Shown here: positions 50,351 to 59,961 of the stretch, piece after piece
Layout: each line of letters starts with the position of its first letter
Position numbering within the stretch: the stretch's first letter is position 1
The notes under the pieces: model-generated
What the model was told of the DNA's origin: nothing
The model's input: only the letters and a program-made list of their open reading frames with translations
Databases searched by the model: none
Assembly: GCA_947471745.1 (NCBI GenBank)
Contig: CANJKZ010000910.1
Location: forward strand, 1,394,501 to 1,458,500
Reading direction: 5' to 3'
Origin: Closterium sp. Naga37s-1
Taxonomy: Eukaryota > Streptophyta > Zygnematophyceae > Desmidiales > Closteriaceae
Length of the DNA: 64,000 nt
Made by a program: the position numbers and the translations under genes

Positions 50351-53300
50351 ATGCAGCTCCAGCGACGTCCGCGCGAGTCTCCCACGCCCCAGCAGCTTCG
50401 TGAGTGGTACGCTAGTTGGGGTTGTGGCGGTAGCCGTCGTAGCTGTCGCTCTGGAGCTGGTCAGTTGGGAGCGTCTGGCAGTGGCCAGCTGCAGCTGCAG
50501 CGGCGTCCACACGAAACACTTACGTCCCAGCAGCTTCACGAGTGGTACGCTCAGAGTAGAGGGTCTTTGAGTACCGTTCGCTGCCCGTACGTCATTCGCA
50601 CAGGTGATCGGACGGGTCAGACTTGTGGGACGCTGAGTCACACCCAATCCCGCTGCTTTGCCCGTCTGAGTGACGCCTGGCGTACCGAGTTTGGCGACGA
50701 GGCTGAGCTCCCCGACTGGGTGGAGCTGCTTGGGCAGAGGGTAGATATATTTGCTCTTGACTATGATGCTATCCTCACTGCCATGTATGCATTGCCTACT
50801 AGTGCTGACCGTACCTGTTACCTGTGCGTACCGCCTGACCCAGGTATACAGCCTGCTACTCTCGGTGCTGGTGAGGCTGCTGCTCTAGGTGCTAGTGCGT
50901 CTCCTGCTCTGGGTGCTGGTGAGGCTGCTGCTCCAGGTGCTGGTGAGTCAGCTCTCTTTGGTACTGCGCCTGCTGAGGCCTTGTACACCTTCACACTTGA
51001 CTCGGGTGCTTCCCGCTCCTTCTTTCGCGACCGCACCACCCTCACGCAGCTCAGCCGGCCGGTTCCAGTCTCCCTGGCAGACCCCTCTGGGGGTCCAGTC
51101 CTTGCGCACTCCTCCACGGTCCTGCCGTGTCCGGCGGTCCCGTCTGGCTCCCTGTCGGGTCTTCACCTCCCCTCGTTCTCTACGAACTTGGTGAGTGGTG
51201 CTGACCTCCAAGACCAGTGGGTTGACCAGTTCACTCCTGGAGGTCAGCGCGTGACCCACTGTACGTGCTCCCGGACGGGCCGGCACCGTGCGCCTGGCTC
51301 GAGTTTGTACACACTGACAACTGTGTCCCCTCAGGTCGCTGCGTCTGCGTCTGCGTCAGGTCAGCTAGCGGCCCCCTGTTCGTGTCGCGCTTTGTCGCAC
51401 CAGACCCTCCTTTGGCACCACCGCCTTGGTCACCCCTCGGTGCAGCGCCTTCGTAGCATGCACCGCCGTGTCCTTGTCTCTGGTCTTCCCAGGGTTCTCC
51501 CTCCCCTCCCACCCTCGCCTGCTCCTCCCTGTCTTCCCTGTGTCGAGGGGCGGCAGCGCGCCGCTCCTCACTCCTCCTCGTTCCCTCCCACAGAGGCTCC
51601 CCTGCAGACTCTCCACCTGGACGTGTGGGGCCCAGCCCGCGTCCGTGGACAGGGCCACGAGCGGTACTTCCTGCTGGTCGTCGACGACTACACGCGTTAC
51701 ACCACGGTCTTCCCCTTGCGCACCAAGGGTGAGGTCCCTGATGTTTTGATCCCTTGGATCCGCGCTACTCGTCTCCAGCTCCGCGAGCGGTTTGGGACGG
51801 AGTTTCCCGTCCTGCGTCTCCACTCTGACAGAGGTGGGGAGTTTTCCTCCGACCTCTTGGCAGCCTTCTGTGCGGAGCACGGCATCCGCCAGACGTTCAC
51901 GCTTCCGGCCTCTCCGCAGCAGAATGGGGTTGCTGAGCATCGCATTGGCTTAGTCATGGAGGTCGCTCGTACCTCCATGATCCATGCGGCTGCCCCCCAT
52001 TTTCTGTGGCCGTTTGCGGTCCTGTACGCCGCGCATCAGCTCAACCTCTGGCCCCGTGTCTCCTTGCCGGAGACCTCGCCCACACTATTGTGGACGGGGA
52101 AGGTTGGCGATGCGTCGCGTTTCCGGGTCTGGGGTGCTCGTGCCTTTGTCCGCGATACCACCGCGGACAAGCTCTCCGCCCGCGCTGTTCCCTCTGTCTT
52201 CCTTGGCTTTGTCCCTGACGCGCCTGGTTGGCAGTTTTACCACCCCACCTCGCGCGGTGTCTTCCCCTCTAAGGACATCACGTTCGACGAGTCGGTTCCC
52301 TTTTACCGTCTCTTCCCCTACCGCACTGCCCCTCTTCCCCCCCCGCCGCTCTTCCTCGCTCCAGGTGCTCCCCAGGTAGACCCCCTCCCCGCTCCCGGTC
52401 CTGCTCCTTCAGGTGTGTCTCAGGTAGACCCTCCTCCCTTGACTGCGCCGGTTGAGGTCACTGGTGACTCAGGTCTTGCTGAGGGTGGTCCTGCTCGGGG
52501 TGCTGCTTCTGGGGGTGCTGAGCCTGGGGGTGTTGAGCCTGGGGGTGCTGCACCTGGGGGCGCTGAGGCGTCTGGTGAGCAGTCTCCCTGGAGCGGCCGT
52601 CTCCGTGGTCGCTCCGCTGGTACCTCGCCGCTGCACTCTCGTCGTCGACTCCCTCTCTCCCCACAGCAGCTGCGTGAGTGGTACGTTGGCCGTCAGGGTC
52701 GCACTGCTGGAGCTAGGGGCCCTGCTGCGGGAGGCGCTCGAGCTGGTGACTCTGCTATTGGAGTTGTTTCTGCTGGAGGTTCTGGAGCTGCTGAGGGTGG
52801 TGGAGCTAGAGGTTCTAGAGCTGCTGAGGGTGCTCGCGCTGGAGGTTCTGGAGCTGCTGCGGGTGCTGGCACGGAGGGTTCTGAGTCTGCTGTTGCGCGG
52901 TCTCCTTGGAGTAGCCGCCTTCGTCCGCGTGTGCCTCTCACCTCACAGCAGCTGCACGACTGGTACGGTCGCCGTCAGGTTCGCGCTTCTGGAGCTCGGG
53001 GCTCTGCCGCTGGAGGTACTTCTGCTGACGTCACTGGAGCTGGGAGTGGTGCTGGTCCCGGAGGTGCTCGTACTGGAGGTACTGGAGCTGCTGGGGCTGG
53101 AGGTGCTGAGCTTGAGGGTGCTGCTGCTGGAGACACTGAGGCTGGAGACCCTGGGACTGGAGGTGCCGGTTCCGGGGGTGCTGCTACTGGTGGAGCTGGT
53201 CCTGGAGGAGCTGGAGCTGAGGGTTCTGGAGCTGTTGGAGGTGCTGGGGCTGCTGGGGGTGCTGGAGCTGCTGGTGCTGGTAGCACTGCACAGCCGCGCC

Positions 53301-53440
53301 TGTTCTTTGCTCCACCGTCTCCGTCGTCTCAGCCACCGTCTGACTCTGTGCTTCGCCAGGTTCTTAGTCTCCCTTCGTCTACTGGTCTTCCGTTACAGCC
53401 TGGCTCACCGCTGCCTGCTCCTTCTCCTTACACTGAGTAG
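50351..53440 (+). CDS. Copia C short Gag, protease, integrase and linker (1,029 aa)
   Basis: The ATG at 50351 starts directly at the QRRPRESPTPQQLREWY module, present twice (residues ~3-20 and ~54-74). The variant knuckle follows (C-x13-C-x4-H-x4-C, ~78-102), then an FGDEAELPDWVELL block. Protease has LDSGASRSFF (~218). Pre-integrase has LLWHHRLGHPSVQRLRS (~357), and integrase HLDVWGP (~418), LHSDRGGEFS (~490) and the third acid in QQNGVAEHRIG (~525). The linker of Gly/Glu/Pro and Ala/Gly repeats (~700-1000) contains three LTSQQL/LSPQQLxxWY modules like those in Gag. Ends at TAG 53438-53440. No capsid domain precedes it. Confidence 0.88.
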   Translation: MQLQRRPRESPTPQQLREWYASWGCGGSRRSCRSGAGQLGASGSGQLQLQRRPHETLTSQQLHEWYAQSRGSLSTVRCPYVIRTGDRTGQTCGTLSHTQSRCFARLSDAWRTEFGDEAELPDWVELLGQRVDIFALDYDAILTAMYALPTSADRTCYLCVPPDPGIQPATLGAGEAAALGASASPALGAGEAAAPGAGESALFGTAPAEALYTFTLDSGASRSFFRDRTTLTQLSRPVPVSLADPSGGPVLAHSSTVLPCPAVPSGSLSGLHLPSFSTNLVSGADLQDQWVDQFTPGGQRVTHCTCSRTGRHRAPGSSLYTLTTVSPQVAASASASGQLAAPCSCRALSHQTLLWHHRLGHPSVQRLRSMHRRVLVSGLPRVLPPLPPSPAPPCLPCVEGRQRAAPHSSSFPPTEAPLQTLHLDVWGPARVRGQGHERYFLLVVDDYTRYTTVFPLRTKGEVPDVLIPWIRATRLQLRERFGTEFPVLRLHSDRGGEFSSDLLAAFCAEHGIRQTFTLPASPQQNGVAEHRIGLVMEVARTSMIHAAAPHFLWPFAVLYAAHQLNLWPRVSLPETSPTLLWTGKVGDASRFRVWGARAFVRDTTADKLSARAVPSVFLGFVPDAPGWQFYHPTSRGVFPSKDITFDESVPFYRLFPYRTAPLPPPPLFLAPGAPQVDPLPAPGPAPSGVSQVDPPPLTAPVEVTGDSGLAEGGPARGAASGGAEPGGVEPGGAAPGGAEASGEQSPWSGRLRGRSAGTSPLHSRRRLPLSPQQLREWYVGRQGRTAGARGPAAGGARAGDSAIGVVSAGGSGAAEGGGARGSRAAEGARAGGSGAAAGAGTEGSESAVARSPWSSRLRPRVPLTSQQLHDWYGRRQVRASGARGSAAGGTSADVTGAGSGAGPGGARTGGTGAAGAGGAELEGAAAGDTEAGDPGTGGAGSGGAATGGAGPGGAGAEGSGAVGGAGAAGGAGAAGAGSTAQPRLFFAPPSPSSQPPSDSVLRQVLSLPSSTGLPLQPGSPLPAPSPYTE

Positions 53441-55505
53441 ACAAGGGGTCTTACTGAGCGTCGTGAGCCTGCGTCGCGTCCTGTCTCTCCTGTCTGTTCA
53501 GGTCGTTCAAGTCGTCGTGTTCCTCGTTCGTGTCAGCCGGCTGTCCCCGGCACCCACCTTGTAGTCCGTCATCCTTCCTCTCCTCCGCAGAGTGTTCTCC
53601 TGCCGTCCCCTCCTGCATCTTCTCTGCCTACCGTTCCAGAGCCTGAGTCTGACCGCGCTCGTGCTGCTCACCCTACTGTCACGCGTCTGCTAGCCACAGT
53701 TGTCACTGACCCGTCGTTTGAGTCTACTGCTGCGTCTGCCTTAGTCGCTGAGCTTGTTGACTTTGCTGCTGCCTGTCGTCTAGACTACGCCGCTAGTCTT
53801 GTTGCTGAGTCTGAGTCTGTCTATCCTCCGTCCGTCGGGGGTGAGTGTGCTCTTGGCACGGACGTCCTTGAGGACAGGCAGGAGGACCTTGAGTGTCTTG
53901 CAGCCACTCCGCCTCATCTCGTGTCCATGCTGCTTGCCCCTGAGGGAGACCCGGATGCTCCAGACATCCCGACCCCGCGCTCTTACGCTGAGGCGATCGT
54001 GGGTGAGTACTCCTCTCAGTGGCAGATAGCCATGGACGCAGAGATGGCATCCTGGAAGTCCACAGGCACGTACGTCGACGAGGTTCCCCCTCTTGGGGCG
54101 AACATCGTCAGTGGCATGTGGATTTTCAGGGTGAAGCGGCCGCCAGGTTCTCCGCCTGTCTTCAAGGCTCGTTACGTTGCTCGAGGTTTCAGTCAGCGAG
54201 AGGGAGTTGACTTCTTCCATACCTTCTCCCCCACCCCGAAGATGACCACTCTTCGGGTGCTGCTGCACGTTGCTGCTCAGCGTGACTACGAGCTGCACTC
54301 TCTGGACTTCAGCACAGCTTTCCTGCAGGGAAGCGTGCACGAGGAGATCTGACTGCGCCGCCCACATGGCTTCACTGGGTCGTTTCTAGCACGTACCCAG
54401 TGGAGCCTTCGGCGGCCAGTCTACGGTCTCTGCCAGGCGCCTCGCGAGTGGCACGACACACTGAGGACGACACTTGCGGCTCTTGGGTTTGCTCCGTCGA
54501 CTGCTGACCCGTCGATGTTTCTGCGCACCGACACTTCGCTGCCGCCTTGCCACTGCTGACACTGAGGCTCTCGCCCTGGTGAAGTCGGAGCTGCAGAAGA
54601 GACACACGTGCACAGACCTGGGTGAGCTGCGGAGTTACCTTGGCTTGCAGATCACCCGGGACAGAGCACGCCGCACCATCACCCTGACTCAGTCACACAT
54701 GGTGCTGCAGGTCCTTCAGCGCTTCGGCTTCACCTGGTTCTCGGCACAGGCCACTCCTCTGGCTACAGGTCACTCGCTCTCAGCTCCACCTTCGGACGAG
54801 TCCGTAGAGCCGAGTGGTCCTTACCCAGAGCTAGTTGGCTGTCTCATGTACCTGATGACCTGCATTCGTCCTGACCTCGCGTACCCTCTTGGCCTTCTGG
54901 CTCGCTACGTGGCTCCTGGTCGGCACCAAAAGGTGCACATGGATGCTGCTAAGAGGGTACTGCGCTACTTGTGCAGTACATCGGGCATGGGGCTCGTGCT
55001 TGGAGGACGGGGCGACGTTGTCCTCACTGGTCACTCGGACGCTTCTTGGGTTGACGACCAGGCTATGCAGCGGTCGTCACAGGGTTACACCTTCAGCCTT
55101 GGCTCTGGTTCAGTTTCTTGGCGTTCTACACGCTCGTCTTCAGTTCTCAACTCCAGTTGTGAGGCTGAGATCTACGCCACAGCCATGGCTGCACAGGAGT
55201 TATGCTGGCTCACCTACCTGCTGACCGACTTGGGAGAGCGGCCTCGTTCTCCTCCAGTGCTGTACGTCGACAACAAGGCCGCCATTGCCTTGTGTCAGGA
55301 GCACAGACTGGAGCACAGAACAAAGCACATTGCTCTGCGTTACTTCTTGGCTCGAGAGTTGCAGCAGCGTGGTCAGCTTCGTCTTGCACACGTGGCCACT
55401 CGGTTCAACACTGCTGATATATTCACCCAAAGCACTTCCGTCTGGTGATCATCAGCGTTTCTGCACTTTGTTAGGCCTTGTGCCCACTTTTCCTCACTTG
55501 CTGTA
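53441..55505 (+). pseudogene. Copia C reverse transcriptase and RNase H (decayed)
   Basis: Frames open in pieces. The RT start (AEMASWKSTGTYVDEVPP, FKARYVARGFSQREGVDFF, LDFSTAFLQGSVHEEI) ends at a TGA replacing Trp (54349-54351). Relative to F, 35 bases are missing at 54546/54547, removing FYVLVYVDDLVF. The rest of RT and RNase H (LGLQITRDRARRTI, LTGHSDASWVDDQAM, EAEIYATAMAAQEL) reads open from ~54560 to 55448, with a final frameshift in the FTQSTSVW tail. Confidence 0.88.
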
Positions 55506-55732
55506 GACTTTGCTTATACTGTGATCTATATATATTCCTGCATGCTTGCTCTGCTAAGTAGAGATCACTGTACTATTGTTGTTGCATATATACCTCTGCT
55601 TGTGAACTGGCCTTGTGGCCCTTTGCTTGTGCTCAGTGTGTGTGGTGACGTTGTGATCCACCCTGAGCTTGCTTTGCTTCTCTTGACTGGTCTTGTGACC
55701 CCTTACTCTCACCCACTTTGCCTATGGGGGTG

Positions 55733-55862
55733 TGTCAAATTATATGCCTATGTCATAATATAATGTAGGCTTTAGTGGGGTAGCTAATGTAGGGTATAGT
55801 TTTTTGTTACTTGTACCCAACTTTCTCGATAGTGCACCACCTTTTTCCCTTTACTCTCGACA
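55733..55862 (+). repeat. Copia C 3' LTR (130 bp)
   Basis: Differs from 48809-48938 by two substitutions (AATAGAATG/AATATAATG and GCACTACC/GCACCACC). Preceded by the purine tract TATGGGGGTG and followed by CTCTT. Confidence 0.93.
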
Positions 55863-55867
55863 CTCTT

Positions 55868-56052
55868 CGTATTCCTTGTAATCATATATATTCTTGTATC
55901 ACTTTGCTTTAATCAATCTATCTTGCTCTCACATACTAGTGCAAGGTGGTTCAACAACTCAACAAAGTTTTATACGCTTCTGCAATTACAACCTTTTCTC
56001 TACTACAGATCTTCGCCTTGAAAAGATCCTAAGGGCTTTTCTCAGCCCAACA
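55868..56052 (+). repeat. Copia D1 5' LTR, right part
   Basis: Continues the D1 LTR after copia C, ending CAGCCCAACA. Contains CTCACATACTAGTGCAAGG, matching the D2 LTR near 12870. Confidence 0.88.
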
Positions 56053-56110
56053 TGGTATGAGAGCCTTCAAGGCAAGATCCAATACTAAAACTCCTACAAC
56101 AGCGCAAGAC

Positions 56111-59100
56111 ATGGCAACTCAAAAAGAGAGGAGCTCCTCCAACGGATCTCCCGGCACTACTCCTACTCCACCTCCAGCCTCTGGCCTACAGACAGAGGAA
56201 GGCACAGCAATAAGACCAGCTGCGGAGTCTACCGAAACTCCCGCGAATCGAATGACAGGCTTCGACTCAAGCATGATGGAGAAATTTTTCTCCTTCATGT
56301 CCTTCTACGAGCAGCATCAGCAAACGGCACCTGTGCAATGGAGTTACTCCAATGAGTCTTGACGGTTCATCCTATGCGCGCGGAAACAAGCAGCAACCTA
56401 CCTTTGCCCCGTACGAGCCTCAACGTGGCTCTATCAGCTTCATGCCATCCCATCAGCCTTCACCTGGACAAGAGAAGGTACTGGATGCGCTCCTGGTTCA
56501 ATCACATTTCGCACATGTTTTAAAACTGCAGACATCGACACTCTTCGTCAGAAAGGACTTCTATACCTGGTCATTCGAGTTCGAGCTGATGATGGAGGGC
56601 GCGCAAATTCTTGGATTCTTCGATGGGTCCCTGCCATACTCAACATATGGGACACAATACGACAAGCAGCAGTACACATATCAATCACTGATGGCGTATA
56701 CGATACTTCTGCGAAATCTATCTCCAAACGAGCAGCAGAACATCCGGTCTTATCGAGGATACGGCAATTCCGCCGAAATGCGTACGACCACCTGAAGAAC
56801 CTGTATCAAGCAACAGACAGCGTTAATCAAAGTCGTCTCGTGGCACAGTTGACAACAATGGAAATGAAACCCGGCGAAAAGGGAATGGTGTATATCAGCC
56901 GTTGTCGTGGACTGCGCGACAGACTCCTTCGATGCGGAGGATCGATATCCGAAGAAGCCTTCGTAACAGTTATCATTGCTGGCCTTGGTCCTCATTGACG
57001 TTCCACTCGAGCACTCCTCCGAGCTCACGGGAAGATCTCCGAAGTAGCACTCTGCGCCGAAATTCACGCTGAACAGCAGGATATGGATCTACACGAAGAA
57101 CGACACAAGAAAAGAGCGTCAGCACCAGAGTTCGCGTTTCACACTCAACATCGTTACAATAACAACAACAATCGACAAAACAATCATCAAGTTCAACAAT
57201 ACGTCCCACCATTCTGTCATCTCTGCAAGACGTCAGGACATCCTCGGACACACTGCTCGAATCAGCAGCAGTCGACGTTGTCGCAGCGTCAACTTCGGCC
57301 CTCAAGCAGTCAAGTAGCTTCTACACAGGTGTATACAACCAATCAAGTACAGGCCTCAACATCTTCAACGACAAATCGTGCACAAGAAAAAAGGAACATT
57401 GTGAGCTGCATGACAAGGACGACAGACTCCTGCATCACCGGATCACCACCGTTCTACTCACCAGAAGAACAGCTCGACGAGAGCACTCCTCGCCGCGAAT
57501 TACTAGAGCCCAACCCGACGTATGCAGCCATCGCCCAGAGCGAGCCGTCCGGGAAAGACACCTGGTTCTTGGACAGCTGCTGCGGACAGCACATGTGCTC
57601 CTCGGGTCGCTTCGTTCAACAGGAACACCAACTCCAACGCGAAGTCATAATCACCGTTGCCAACAACCAGAACCTACACACACGATGACAAGGGATCGTT
57701 CAACTTCAATCTCGAGAAACCAACGTTATTCTACAAATGTCGAACGTTTTAATCGCAGAAGGACTCGGCTATAACTTACTCAGCGTCAGTCAATTAATGG
57801 CGAAGGGCATTCATCTCGAAGCAGATAGCACCACTCAGGAGCTCATGTTATACCATGGAAAAGGGGGACTCTACATTGGCAAGGCGGTCTTGAAGAATAA
57901 CGTCTTCGTTCTTGACTTCGTTCCGGACCAAGGCACCGCCGACAGCGACGCCATCGTCAACTTCGCCTCTTGGACACATCCACCAGATCTCGACCCCGAC
58001 TTCAGTCCCAGAGGATTCTGGTACTCACACACCATACCTGAAACAGAGAGAACAAGAGCATTAGCAACGATTTGACAAGCAGAAACATCGGTAGCAGCAG
58101 CAACACCTACGACACCAATCACGGGTTCTTTGACGACACCAGCTTTCATCGACGATACTCCACCGACTCCTGCGCAGCAGTTGACTCCCACTCCACGCGA
58201 AATTCACAGAAGCGCCAACCTCACCGCATGATTTTATTCCAACTCCGACCTGTACAGGCGCTCACCAGGATATCGTGCGAGCGAATCACTGTGGCACGAA
58301 AGATTGGGTCATCCAAGCAACACAACGTTAAACAACACGATCAAGGCAGCAGTACTCGACAATGATTCCTTACTTCTACCTGACGGCAGAGAACTTCAAC
58401 GAGTCCGAGGTACATGTTTTTACCTGTCCCGAAGCCGACTTACCCCATCAACCGTTTGTCTCTCACCACAATCCAAGCGCTCCAGCTTATGCACCACTGG
58501 AAAAAGTTGACAGCGACATCATGTATACTCGCGAACAAGGTAAGGGAGCATACAACTATGTGATTACTTTCATCGACGCCGCCACCCGATACGTCTGGCA
58601 TCTCAGCCTTCCAAGTCGCGACATAGCCTTCGAAGCCTTCGTCGCCTGGCTACCTGTGGCAGAACGAGAATCAGGAGCGAAGTTAAAAAGCTTCCAGTCA
58701 GACGGGGGAGGAGAATATCAGTCCCAAAGGTTCAAGCAGTACCTCGCAGAACAAGGCATCAAGTGACTCATCTCGCATCCCTACGCCCATCAAAAGCAAG
58801 GCGTGGCAGAACGGATGAACAGAACTCTCCAGAACACCATGCGCAAACTGTTACGTGGCATGCGACTGCCCAGCCACCAGTGGCCCGAAGCAATGGACCG
58901 CGCTGTCATGCTGCACAACTTGCTCTCGTCATCATCGCTCCCGAACAACGCATCACCGCACCTGCTGTGGACAGGAAAACAGGGCAACACAAAAATGTTA
59001 CGAGTTTTTGGGTGCATGGTACAGTACCGACCGCACACTGCACGAGCCGGACGATTTTCACAACACGTACAGTGGGGGTTACACCTGGGCATCGAAAAGC

Positions 59101-59603
59101 ACTACAACGCATGGAAGATTTTCGATGTCCACTTGAAGGAAACAGTAGCAGCACGTGATGTCATTTTCTACGAGTGACTCACACTTCAAACGTACCTGGA
59201 CAACCTGGCAGCAAATCGAGACCTCACGGGCGTCTTCTGTGGCAACCGAGCCTTCGCTTCGGCAGCACATAAAGCTGACTGGGATGAGCAAAACGTGGAC
59301 GGCGCATCCGAGGAAGCAGGACCACTTCCATACTGCTCCGTGCCCATCTCGATGGATGACGACAACCCTCGCGACAGTGTCAACGCCGAAGTCTACTACG
59401 ACTTCGCCGACAACGGTTACGTTACACCCAAACCAGTCGATACCAACGTCTCCGAACGCATAGGGCCCAATTGCCTACCCAATCCAGAAGGAGGAGATGA
59501 AGCAGCTTATCCCGAGGACACAAATCTCCCCCGCTACACACAAAGTGGGCTGCAGATACTAGGACTAGTCACCGCTGTCCATGGAGCAGCACCACCTAAA
59601 GAT
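56111..59603 (+). pseudogene. Copia D1 Gag, protease and integrase (decayed)
   Basis: The ATG at 56111 follows the primer site by 45 bases. Gag (VRKDFYTWSFEFELMMEGAQ, NLYQATDSVNQSRLV, PGEKGMVYISRCRGLRDRL) is broken by frameshifts at ~56360 and ~56790 and by a TGA at 56997. A canonical CCHC knuckle CHLCKTSGHPRTHC lies near 57220. The protease has LDSCCGQHM, Cys replacing the Gly of DSG (~57580). Pre-integrase is SLWHERLGHPSNTTL (58280) in another frame. Integrase has SDGGGEYQS (58700), a stop after AEQGIK (58763), GVAERMNRTLQNTMRK (58803), and runs to VAARDVIFYE at 59177. Then ~420 bases of interdomain linker run up to E's LTR. Its canonical knuckle separates it from the short-LTR family. Confidence 0.87.
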
Positions 59604-59732
59604 GTGAGAATAATGAGAGGAATGAATGAACTAGGAAGAAGGTGGGTACAAGTAGCAAACACAAAAGTGTTGTACCCTCCAAGGACTACCCCACTACAGC
59701 CTAAACAAACTATAGCATATATAAGTTTGACA
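59604..59732 (-). repeat. Copia E 3' LTR (129 bp)
   Basis: Minus-strand TGTCAAACTTATATATGC to ATTATTCTCA, close to H's LTR and sharing the GTAGTGGGGTAG core of the family. Confidence 0.9.
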
Positions 59733-59961
59733 CACCCCCATAGGCAAAGTGGGGGAGAACAAGAGGTCGCAAGACCAGTCAAGAAAGGCAAAGCAAGCTC
59801 AGGGTGGATCACAAAGTCACCACGCAGTCTGAGCACAAGCAAATGGCCACAAGGCCAGTTCACATGCAGAGTTATATAAAGGAGAACAAACAATACAGTG
59901 AACACAACCTAGCAAGTGTAAGCATGCAGGTATATGTATAAAGAGTACAGTACAAGCAGAG

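Larger units (their letters stand above)
48809..55862 (+). mobile_element. Copia C: near full-length but capsid-less and RT-defective copia
   Basis: 7,054 bp between 130-bp LTRs that differ at two bases, with a perfect CTCTT duplication (48804-48808 and 55863-55867). Leader, short Gag, protease, integrase, linker, RT and RNase H follow in order. It lacks the N-terminal Gag domain of F, G and H, and a 35-bp deletion removes the RT YVDD motif, so it could not move alone now. Confidence 0.92.
48553..59603 (+). mobile_element. Copia D1: copia with 441-bp LTR, interrupted by C and cut by E
   Basis: The 5' LTR is in two parts, 48553-48808 and 55868-56052, separated by copia C and one CTCTT duplication. 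Primer site TGGTATGAGAGCC follows at 56053-56065, then gag (ATG 56111), protease and integrase to 59603, where copia E's LTR begins. RT, RNase H and 3' LTR lie beyond the window. Same family as D2 at 12702-13202. Confidence 0.88.
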
